A stretch of 7,857 bases of DNA, from assembly GCA_027346205.1 (NCBI GenBank), contig DAIESR010000362.1, forward strand, positions 1 to 7,857, written 5' to 3'. The stretch comes from Beijerinckiaceae bacterium. GTDB lineage: Bacteria > Pseudomonadota > Alphaproteobacteria > Rhizobiales > Beijerinckiaceae. The notes under the pieces were generated by a model. The model did not search any database. It was not told where the DNA came from and saw only the letters and a list, made by a program, of their open reading frames with translations. Shown here one piece after another: positions 1 through 5,894 of the stretch (its first letter is position 1; each line of letters begins with the position of its first letter). A program made the translations under genes and the position numbers.

Positions 1-516
1 AAGGACGAGCGCCGGCAGAACGGTGACATAGCCCCAAAGCGACGGCGGCGTAATATCCCAGAAATAGGCGATGAGCAGATAAGAATAGACCTGCAGAATC
101 GAGACGGCTGTCCCGGCGAGAAGCTTGGAGGTCAGGAGATACCAGCGCGGGAAGGGGCTGACGAGCAGAGTGCGCATATTGCCCGTCTCACGGTCATAGA
201 CCATCGACAATGACGATTGCATGCCGTTGAAGAGCTGGATCATCGCCACGAGGCCCGGCGTGATATAGACCGGGTAGAGAATATAGGTCTCATAGGGTGG
301 GATGATCGAGACGCCGAGAACCGAGCGGAAGCCCGCGGCGAAAATAAACAGCCAGACCAGCGGCCGCACCAGCGCCGAGATGAAGCGCTCGCGCTGATGC
401 AGGAAGCGCAGCGCCTCGCGCCAGACGATCCCTTGCAGACAGATCCAATATTGCCGCAGGCTGAAACCTCTGCGAGGCTGAGCCTCGCGCGCGTCACTGG
501 TCGCGATCGCAGTCAT
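1..516 (-). CDS. ABC-2 type permease of a PQQ-alcohol-dehydrogenase-associated transporter (partial, C-terminus cut)
   Basis: The first 172 residues of an inner-membrane ABC transporter permease are visible; the rest runs off the left edge. ABC-2 permeases of this group have about 250 residues, so roughly two thirds is present. A charged cytoplasmic N-terminus (to about residue 45) is followed by hydrophobic segments near 47-68, 84-100, 127-152 and from about 161. Between the second and third lies the typical ABC-2 loop, DRETGNMRTLLVSPFPR (108-124). The ATG at 516 is supported by AGGAAG six bases upstream. It is the last visible gene of a four-gene cassette and follows its cognate ATPase by 113 bases. 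By family knowledge it resembles the PedC-like permeases found with PQQ-dependent alcohol dehydrogenases. The substrate is unknown, and the ABC-2 fold suggests export. The ABC-2 assignment is firm; the PQQ subfamily rests on gene context. Confidence 0.85.
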   Translation of the reverse strand, partial: MTAIATSDAREAQPRRGFSLRQYWICLQGIVWREALRFLHQRERFISALVRPLVWLFIFAAGFRSVLGVSIIPPYETYILYPVYITPGLVAMIQLFNGMQSSLSMVYDRETGNMRTLLVSPFPRWYLLTSKLLAGTAVSILQVYSYLLIAYFWDITPPSLWGYVTVLPALVL

Positions 517-537
517 GTCACGCTTCCTAAATACATC

Positions 538-573
538 CGCCGATCCTTTCACCCAATCGGGCCATGATCGGCG
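538..573. repeat. 8-bp inverted repeat between ATPase and permease genes
   Basis: CGCCGATC (538-545) and GATCGGCG (566-573) are perfect inverted copies with a 20-base loop. They lie in the 113-base gap before the permease ribosome-binding site. No T-run follows in the direction of transcription, so this is not a standard terminator. It could be an mRNA-stabilising or processing hairpin, or chance. Confidence 0.25.
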
Positions 574-629
574 ACACCACAATCATCGGCGCGATCTGAT
601 ATAGAGCACATCGCCTCTCCTGGCCCGGC

Positions 630-1406
630 TCAGTCTCCGAGTTCGGTGCCGGTCAGCTTGGCGAAGGCCAGGCGCATGTCCGGCGTGCCGGTCTGCGCAA
701 TGATTTCAGCGGCCGTGTCATTTGCAAGGATCTGTCCCTTGTGCAGCACGATGACCAGATCCGTCATGGCGATTTCATCGATCAGATGCGTCGTCCAGAG
801 CACGCTTATGCCATGGCCTGCGACGAGGCTGCGGACATGCGCGACGATGTCGGCCCGCGCCTTGACGTCGAGACCGACGGTCGGCTCGTCGAGGAGCAGG
901 ATCTGCGGATTATGGAGCAGCGCGCGGGCGATTTCGACACGCCGCATTTGCCCGCCCGACAGATTTCGGACCTTGTCGCCGACGCGGTCGGCGAGCACAA
1001 CCTGCGCCAGAACCGTCTCGGCCCGGCGCTTCGCCTCCTTCGGGCCGATACCGTGCAGAGCCGCATGATAGATGAGATTCTGCATGACCGACAGATCCGG
1101 ATCGAGCGTGCGCGCCTGAAACACGACACCGAGCCGGCGCAACGCCTCGCCGCTGTCGCGACCGACGTCATGGCCGAAAATGTCGATCGTGCCGGTACGC
1201 GTCGCATAGAGCCGCGTGATCAGCGAAAACAATGTGCTCTTGCCGGCTCCATTGAGGCCGAGCAGCACGCTGAAGCTGCCCGATTCTATGCGGAACGAGA
1301 CATCGTCGAGCGCCTTGCGCTTGCCATAGGAATGGCTCACGTGGCTGATCTCGAGCGCCGGGATTCCGATTGCGCTATTGGCAGGCATAGCCTTTTCATC
1401 CTGCAT
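630..1406 (-). CDS. ABC transporter ATP-binding protein, PQQ-dependent alcohol dehydrogenase system type
   Basis: This is a cytoplasmic nucleotide-binding subunit of 258 residues that powers the permease encoded next. All core motifs are present and look intact: Walker A GLNGAGKST (50-58), Q-loop glutamine in VVFQ (97), signature LSGGQ (149-153), Walker B LLLDEP (170-175) with the catalytic glutamate at 174, and the H-loop histidine in TTHL (207). The EPTVGLD and LSGGQMRRVE segments are typical of ABC-2-linked, CcmA/NodI/DrrA-like ATPases. The reading frame is open further upstream to a GTG at 1445. I prefer the ATG at 1406 because AGGAGG lies 12 bases before it; the adjacent TTG at 1409 would have the better 9-base spacing and adds one residue. 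The gene lies 57 bases after the beta-propeller gene and 113 bases before the permease. Family membership (the TIGR03864-like PQQ group) is inferred from context and sequence style; ATPase function is secure. Confidence 0.93.
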   Translation of the reverse strand: MQDEKAMPANSAIGIPALEISHVSHSYGKRKALDDVSFRIESGSFSVLLGLNGAGKSTLFSLITRLYATRTGTIDIFGHDVGRDSGEALRRLGVVFQARTLDPDLSVMQNLIYHAALHGIGPKEAKRRAETVLAQVVLADRVGDKVRNLSGGQMRRVEIARALLHNPQILLLDEPTVGLDVKARADIVAHVRSLVAGHGISVLWTTHLIDEIAMTDLVIVLHKGQILANDTAAEIIAQTGTPDMRLAFAKLTGTELGD

Positions 1407-1418
1407 CAATGCGCTGTT

Positions 1419-1424
1419 CCTCCT
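1419..1424 (-). promoter_or_regulatory. Strong ribosome-binding site of the ABC ATPase gene
   Basis: A perfect AGGAGG on the minus strand lies 12 bases before the ATG at 1406 and 9 bases before the TTG at 1409. It argues against the upstream GTG at 1445, which would place this sequence inside the gene. Confidence 0.6.
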
Positions 1425-1463
1425 GCTGGAGCCGATCCGCTTCACGCAAAGCCGATCCGAGAT

Positions 1464-2447
1464 TTATTTTCCGATCGCTACGCCCCAGGGTAATTGGCCG
1501 ACTGGAATGGATTTGATGACTTTGAGAGCGGCAACGTCGATCACCGAGACATCGTTCGAAACGCCATTGGCTGTGTAGAGATATTTGCCGTCGGGCGTGA
1601 ACGCCATGTGCCAGACACGCTGACCGACGAGGAGATATTTCTCGACCTTCTTGGTAGCGGCATCGATCACGGCGACATGATTTGCCGGGCCAAGTGCCAC
1701 AAACGCGGTCTTGCCATCCGCGGTGAAATTGATTCCGACGGGCTGGATTGCTTCATTCTCGAGGCCCGGAATGGCAAATCTGATCTTCTCTTTGATCACA
1801 TGCTTGACCGGATCAATGACGGAGACGGTGCCGCCGACCTCGGACGAGACCCAGAGTTCCTTGCCGTCCGGCGTGTATTGCGCGAATCGTGGCCGCGCGT
1901 CGACGAGAATATTGGCGATGACCTTGCGACTCTGCAGATCGATCATATGCGCCATATCCGTCGTTTCCGACGTATTCACGAGGATTTTGTCATCGGGACC
2001 AATGGCCATGCCCTCCGGCTCGACGCCGACAGGCACATCGAACACGCGCCTATGCGTCTTGACGTCGATCACCGTGACGAGATTGTTATTCTCGTTCGAG
2101 GTGAAGACATATTTGCCGTCATGGCTGACGATGAGCAGCTCCGGGTCGGGCCCTGATTCGAGATTGCCGGTGATCTTCAAGGTCTTGGTATCGATGACCT
2201 GAATCGTATCGTCGTCACTGGCGCAGATATAGAGTTCCGTGCCATCGGGCGAGAGCGCGATTCCACGCGGGCGCTGACCGACCGGAATCGTCTTGACCGT
2301 TGCGAGCTTCTCTGTATCGACGACCGAGACCGAATTGCCCTTTTCATTGGTGACATAGGCCGTATAAGCCGATGCCGGGCGCGGCAGAACAAATGGCAAG
2401 ACGCAAAAAACAAGAGCGGCGGCACGCAACGGCGAAGCGAAATGCAT
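1464..2447 (-). CDS. Secreted seven-bladed YVTN beta-propeller protein of the PQQ-associated cassette
   Basis: A 327-residue periplasmic protein. Residues 1-27 form a signal peptide: hydrophobic core at about 8-21, cleavage predicted after PASA27. The mature part is built of seven repeats of about 42 residues. Blade strands ending in a VID-type motif occur near 31-44, 72-86, 113-128, 155-170, 198-212, 248-262 and 289-304, separated by VGxxPxGxAxxPDGK-type loops. The C-terminal VGQLPWGVAIGK would complete the ring with the N-terminal strand. By family knowledge it belongs to the beta-propeller proteins found beside PQQ-dependent dehydrogenases (TIGR03866-like). These have no proven enzymatic activity and may act as a scaffold or binding partner. 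The frame is open back to 2681, but the ATG at 2447 is the one directly followed by a signal peptide. No strong ribosome-binding site is seen. It lies 86 bases after the binding-protein gene. Confidence 0.9.
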   Translation of the reverse strand: MHFASPLRAAALVFCVLPFVLPRPASAYTAYVTNEKGNSVSVVDTEKLATVKTIPVGQRPRGIALSPDGTELYICASDDDTIQVIDTKTLKITGNLESGPDPELLIVSHDGKYVFTSNENNNLVTVIDVKTHRRVFDVPVGVEPEGMAIGPDDKILVNTSETTDMAHMIDLQSRKVIANILVDARPRFAQYTPDGKELWVSSEVGGTVSVIDPVKHVIKEKIRFAIPGLENEAIQPVGINFTADGKTAFVALGPANHVAVIDAATKKVEKYLLVGQRVWHMAFTPDGKYLYTANGVSNDVSVIDVAALKVIKSIPVGQLPWGVAIGK

Positions 2448-2533
2448 GGGGTCGAACTTTCGGTTTGTTCTGAGACCTGTCTTCTGAGCCGGCATGGCAG
2501 AACGCGTTATCCTCGCGCGGCTGCGGCGGGATG

Positions 2534-3772
2534 TCATTTGAATTTGCATTTGGTTTCTGGCTTGTCGACGCCGAGCGTGTCGAGAACCGAAGTCTGGTGC
2601 AGAAATCCGGGCTGCGGCGAGGCCGAGACGACGGTTCTTCCATCGGTCAGAAGAATCGGCTGGCGCAATTGCTGATCCCATGGCCGCACCGTCAATCTTT
2701 GGCCCTTATAGGCAGCGATGGCGAAATGCGGCGACAGCAGATAGTCATGGATGATTTTGGGATCATTGGAATTGGTATGCGTCACGGCATCGCCGATCAT
2801 CCGCATCGCGACCCAGGCATTGTTGTCGCGCGCATTCATCAACCGATGGGAATGTTCCATGAAGCTGTTTTGCAATTGCTGCGCTCCCCATTGGTCCATC
2901 GAGGCATCCCAACTCGTCGGCACCAATCCGCTCGAGCCCGCGACCGGGCGTGGGTCCCAAGTCCTATAGGGCAGATAGTTGGCAAAGACCTGATGCTCGT
3001 CGGCAGCCACGAGAATATCATAGGCAGGCGCATTCTGGGTCGTGAGCGGCATCAGCTTCTGAGTCTGCACCATGCCCGTATCGGAGCGGCGCCCGCCACC
3101 CGTGTCGACATAGGTTTTTTCCGCGACGATCTTGGCGCCGAACTTTCTGGCTGAATGCTCGTAGGCTTTCGCGAGCAATTCGTCTGAAGGGTGTGAGCCC
3201 TTGACCAGAAACCAGCGCGGCCATTGCTTCCAGATGAGATATTGCGCCAAACCGTCGGTGAGCATGGAGCGTGACGGCGCCACATGAATGATATTGCGCC
3301 GGCAATCTTGTTGACGCAGCGAATCATCCGGCGCTGTCGTGTTGAAGATCAACACATCCTTGCCATGTTCCGCATCGGCGAGTTTGAGGAGATCCGCCGC
3401 GGACAGATCGGCGAGCACGAGCGTGACACCGTGACTGACCAAAGTTTGCAGCGCAGCCACAGGATCTTGGCCGGGCGCGAGCGCCACATCTTCGACCGAA
3501 TAGGTCTGATTGAGGAAACGGCCCGTCGTATTGTCATCGATCGCCGCGAGCTTGGCGCCGGCAAAACCATCATCCGGCGCCGGTATGTCGAGAATCGAGA
3601 TCGTATTTCTGCTGTGCTCCTGGCGCAGAAAGCCGACTTTGACGCTGAGAGGCGGCGCAGCCTGCGCCAAGAGCCGCGTCGATATGGAAAAGGCGAGACC
3701 CACGCCGAAGAGGATCAAGCCTATGAGGATCAAAAATCGACGGGGCCGGCAAAGGGTCATGGCGTTCCGCAT
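2534..3772 (-). CDS. Periplasmic substrate-binding protein of the PQQ-associated ABC system
   Basis: This is a 412-residue secreted protein with the layout of type I (branched-chain amino-acid-like) periplasmic binding proteins. The N-terminus has CRPRR followed by a hydrophobic stretch (13-30) and a likely cleavage site after LAQA38. The mature part starts with an SVKVGFLR strand, typical of the first strand of this fold. Further on are VTLVLADLSAADLLKLAD, a VKGSHPSDELLAKAYE segment typical of the second domain, and a characteristic TWDPRP...SSGLVPTSWD region. By family knowledge it resembles binding proteins of PQQ-dependent alcohol dehydrogenase systems (TIGR03863-like). The ligand is unknown. 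The start is uncertain: ATG codons at 3772 and 3760 both precede the signal sequence, neither has a strong ribosome-binding site, and a TTG at 3823 is less likely. It is the first gene of the cassette, 113 bases after hemD. Pairing such a protein with an ABC-2 permease is unusual outside this family. Confidence 0.85.
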   Translation of the reverse strand: MRNAMTLCRPRRFLILIGLILFGVGLAFSISTRLLAQAAPPLSVKVGFLRQEHSRNTISILDIPAPDDGFAGAKLAAIDDNTTGRFLNQTYSVEDVALAPGQDPVAALQTLVSHGVTLVLADLSAADLLKLADAEHGKDVLIFNTTAPDDSLRQQDCRRNIIHVAPSRSMLTDGLAQYLIWKQWPRWFLVKGSHPSDELLAKAYEHSARKFGAKIVAEKTYVDTGGGRRSDTGMVQTQKLMPLTTQNAPAYDILVAADEHQVFANYLPYRTWDPRPVAGSSGLVPTSWDASMDQWGAQQLQNSFMEHSHRLMNARDNNAWVAMRMIGDAVTHTNSNDPKIIHDYLLSPHFAIAAYKGQRLTVRPWDQQLRQPILLTDGRTVVSASPQPGFLHQTSVLDTLGVDKPETKCKFK

Positions 3773-3775
3773 GTC

Positions 3776-3793
3776 AAAAAAAGCGGGGTCCGC
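3776..3793 (-). terminator. Weak terminator-like hairpin with T7 just before the binding-protein start
   Basis: On the minus strand GCGG-ACC-CCGC forms a 4-bp GC stem with a 3-base loop, followed at once by seven T residues (3782-3776). The T-run ends three bases before the ATG at 3772. The stem is short for an efficient terminator. It could partly end hemCD transcription, act as an attenuator for the ABC cassette, or be chance. Confidence 0.25.
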
Positions 3794-3885
3794 AAAGATG
3801 ACCGCAAGATACGATCTGATCAAGACATGCCGACGTTAAACTTCCTACAGAATCGCAAGCGTAGATCTTACATATTCGTTACAAT

Positions 3886-4620
3886 TCATGCGGCGTCGCC
3901 TGCTATATTGCCATGCGGCAGCAAAGCCAGGATCGCTTGTTCGTTAGGCTCGGCTGCAATGGCGACGAACGGCAGACCCGCGGCCTGCAAAGGCACAGCA
4001 GTATCGGCCGAAATCGTCATATGATGGAAAAATCGCGGATCGATGGCCGATCTTTCCGCCAGCGCCAGGAAGATTTCCGCGCTGCGCCGCGAATAATGCA
4101 GCACCGCGTCGATCTCGCCATTGGCCATGGCTTCGATCGCTTCATCGCGCAATTGCTCCACGGCACATGCTTCATAAATTTCGACCGCAACGATATCGAG
4201 GCCTGCCTCCTGGCAGCGGCTTTCGAGATCGCTCTTGCGGTCGCGCCCGGCGAGATAGAGAAGCCGCGACGGCACATGCATCTCATCGACAATGGCCGCC
4301 GCGAGAGCCTTGGCATCGGGCGCCGATCTGACTTCGCCTTCGAAGCCATACCGCCGCGCTGCCTCTGCCGTCTTGGCTCCCACGAGGAAAAGCGGCATCA
4401 GCCGGCGCGCTTCGGGCAAAGGCCATTCCGGCGGAAATTGCGCGAGCTCGAAGGCCTGGGCACTCGTCGCGATCACGGCATCGATCACGCCATAGGGCCA
4501 TTGCGCACCGGTCGGTGCCATGTCGAGCACGGGAGACAAGAGAGGCTGATGACCGAGAGCTGCGAGCTTTTCCGCCGTGCGGATCGCCTCGTCGCGCGCG
4601 CGTGTCAGCAAGATGCGCAT
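3886..4620 (-). CDS. hemD: Uroporphyrinogen-III synthase
   Basis: HemD cyclises and inverts ring D of hydroxymethylbilane to give uroporphyrinogen III, the last common precursor of heme, siroheme and cobalamin. It is a cytoplasmic enzyme. The 244-residue length fits the family. Features seen: N-terminal MRILLTRARDEA with the LxTR motif, GHQPLLSPVLDM (23-34), the ATSAQAF segment (51-57) matching the TSxxAV region, LYLAGRDRKSDL (121-132) matching the GxxxR region, VEIYEA (146-151), and LHYSRRSAE (174-182). HemD is poorly conserved, so the position directly after hemC adds weight. The ATG at 4620 has AGGAAAG a few bases upstream and no competing start. The gap from hemC is 38 bases, so co-transcription is likely. 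The next gene downstream is the PQQ-associated binding protein and not hemY or the mitofilin-like gene that I recall following hemD in many Hyphomicrobiales. Confidence 0.92.
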   Translation of the reverse strand: MRILLTRARDEAIRTAEKLAALGHQPLLSPVLDMAPTGAQWPYGVIDAVIATSAQAFELAQFPPEWPLPEARRLMPLFLVGAKTAEAARRYGFEGEVRSAPDAKALAAAIVDEMHVPSRLLYLAGRDRKSDLESRCQEAGLDIVAVEIYEACAVEQLRDEAIEAMANGEIDAVLHYSRRSAEIFLALAERSAIDPRFFHHMTISADTAVPLQAAGLPFVAIAAEPNEQAILALLPHGNIAGDAA

Positions 4621-4658
4621 GCCATCTTTCCTGAGTTTTCAGCTTGCGAAAATGTGCT

Positions 4659-5615
4659 TCACCCTTCGAGGAAGCCTTTGGGTGCCCGCGCAAGAAGATC
4701 ATATGCCGCAGCTTCCCCGATACGCTCCGCATCCGATTGCGCGCCGCTCAGCTTTGTTTCAAAAAATTGCGAGCCATCCGGCCGCAGAATGATCGCATGG
4801 AGGATAAGATTTGCGCCTTGCAGCCGCGCAAACCCGCCGATCGGCGTCCGGCAGGAGCCATCGAGGACACGCAGCAGCGCTCTTTCGCAACATAGCGCCA
4901 CCTCCGTCGCGGCGTCGAGAATGGGTGCGAGCATGGCAGCTGCCGTTGCATCGCCGCGCCGCGCGGTGATGCCGATCGCGCCCTGGCCGACGGCGGGCAC
5001 GAAATCCTCACGATCGAGAACCGCTGTCGCCTTTTCGGCGAGACCGAGCCTTCTGAGCCCGGCGAGCGCGAGAAGCGTCGCATCGATTTCGCCGCGCATG
5101 ACCCTATCGAGCCGCGTCTCGACATTGCCGCGCAACAGCGTGATCTGCACGTCGGGCCGCAGCCGCTTCACCATGGCGCCTCGGCGCAGCGAGGCCGTGC
5201 CGACGATGGCGCCCAATGGCAAAGCACGCGGGTTCGGTGCTTTGCTGGAGATCCACGCATCGCTCGTATCTTCGCGCGGGAGATAGCCGGCAATCTCGAT
5301 ATCTTCCGGCAGGATCGTCGGCAGATCCTTGGCCGAATGCACGGCTATATCGATCCGGCCGTCGGACAACGCGATATCGAGCTCTTTCGTAAACAGGCCT
5401 TTGCCGCCAGCCTCGCTCAGCGGCCGGTCTTGAATCGCATCGCCGGTCGTCTTGATGATCTCGATCTGAAACAGAGCAGGATCGAGCCCATGCGCAATGG
5501 CGAGCCTGTTTTGCAGCTCATGCGCCTGCGCCAACGCCAGCGGGCTGCCGCGCGTGCCGATCTTGAGCCGCGCAGAGCTTTGCGACGAAGCGCCGTTTTG
5601 GGAGGAGGAAGCGAT
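4659..5615 (-). CDS. hemC: Hydroxymethylbilane synthase (porphobilinogen deaminase), apparent ATC start
   Basis: HemC joins four porphobilinogens into hydroxymethylbilane on a covalently bound dipyrromethane cofactor in the cytoplasm. Read from the ATC at 5615 it has 318 residues, normal for the family. Seen motifs: KIGTRGSPLALAQ (18-30) with the cofactor-contacting arginine and serine, GGKGLFTKELD (70-80), HSAKDLP (93-99) with the catalytic aspartate at 97, SLRR (142-145), RGNVETRLDR (162-171), and DGSCRTPIGG (252-261) with the cofactor cysteine at 255. The frame is open from 5678, yet it contains no ATG, GTG or TTG before the TTG at 5534. That TTG would remove KIGTRGSPLA. The ATC at 5615-5613 lies 8 bases after AGAGGA, so I place the start there with moderate confidence. 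The stop is 38 bases before hemD. The identity is certain; only the start is unusual. A base error that turned ATG into ATC is an alternative. Confidence 0.95.
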   Translation of the reverse strand: MASSSQNGASSQSSARLKIGTRGSPLALAQAHELQNRLAIAHGLDPALFQIEIIKTTGDAIQDRPLSEAGGKGLFTKELDIALSDGRIDIAVHSAKDLPTILPEDIEIAGYLPREDTSDAWISSKAPNPRALPLGAIVGTASLRRGAMVKRLRPDVQITLLRGNVETRLDRVMRGEIDATLLALAGLRRLGLAEKATAVLDREDFVPAVGQGAIGITARRGDATAAAMLAPILDAATEVALCCERALLRVLDGSCRTPIGGFARLQGANLILHAIILRPDGSQFFETKLSGAQSDAERIGEAAAYDLLARAPKGFLEG

Positions 5616-5894
5616 GGCCGATGTCCTCTGGGTCGCTGCGCGGAAAGATGATGTGTGCCCCGACCTTAAGTCGTCGCCTTAAATAGTCATGGCCCATCTG
5701 TAAATGGGGGCTCCGGCAGTTTTGCTAGGACGGAACCCGACCGGCTCCCCCCTCACACTTGGTCTTTGTCGCTCGCTCTTGAGCGTTTTACCGCGGCGGA
5801 CGGCGACGGGTTGCGCGCGGATAGGACGATTCTTAGCATTTTTGTTGATTCTGGCACTTCATGCATTGAACGTGACGGTTGTTCGCGAAGAGCC
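5616..5894. other. Intergenic region upstream of hemC
   Basis: No gene is supported between the outer-membrane protein stop and hemC. It should hold the hemC promoter, but I see no clear -35/-10 pair. Two direct copies of TTAAGG (minus strand, at 5669-5664 and 5682-5677, 13 bases apart) lie about 50 to 70 bases before the hemC start and could be a regulator site. A small stem-loop CCCAT/ATGGG (5693-5708) and an imperfect hairpin between GGGGG-CT-CCGG (5706-5716) and CCGG-CT-CCCCC (5741-5751) lie further up. Neither has a T-run, so no terminator is recognised for the outer-membrane protein gene. A plus-strand frame at 5704-5940 lacks a ribosome-binding site and is not called. Confidence 0.5.
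5624..5629 (-). promoter_or_regulatory. Ribosome-binding site that places the hemC start at an ATC codon
   Basis: AGAGGA on the minus strand lies 8 bases before the in-frame ATC at 5615-5613. It is the only good purine-rich match in the open stretch upstream of the conserved HemC N-terminus, and it makes this ATC the best-placed initiation codon. Confidence 0.45.

Noticed and set aside
741..1493. A 250-codon plus-strand open frame opposite the ABC ATPase gene
   Set aside because: It is antisense to a gene with every ABC motif intact, and has no domain or ribosome-binding site of its own.
1708..2440. DNA-level tandem repeats within the propeller gene
   Set aside because: The repeats are the seven protein blades; their DNA has diverged and needs no further explanation.
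2448..2681. A longer N-terminus for the YVTN propeller protein
   Set aside because: The extension is arginine-rich, overlaps the end of the binding-protein gene, and would bury the signal peptide 78 residues inside the protein.
3913..5286. A 457-codon plus-strand open frame opposite hemD and hemC
   Set aside because: It lies fully antisense to two well-recognised genes, has low-complexity arginine/histidine-rich composition and no recognisable domain. It is a codon-bias shadow of GC-rich coding DNA.
5532..5534. TTG as the hemC start codon
   Set aside because: It would remove the conserved KIGTRGSPLA segment, which HemC needs for cofactor contact.
5706..5751. GC-rich imperfect hairpin considered as a terminator
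   Set aside because: It has a two-base internal mismatch, a 24-base loop and no T-run on either strand.
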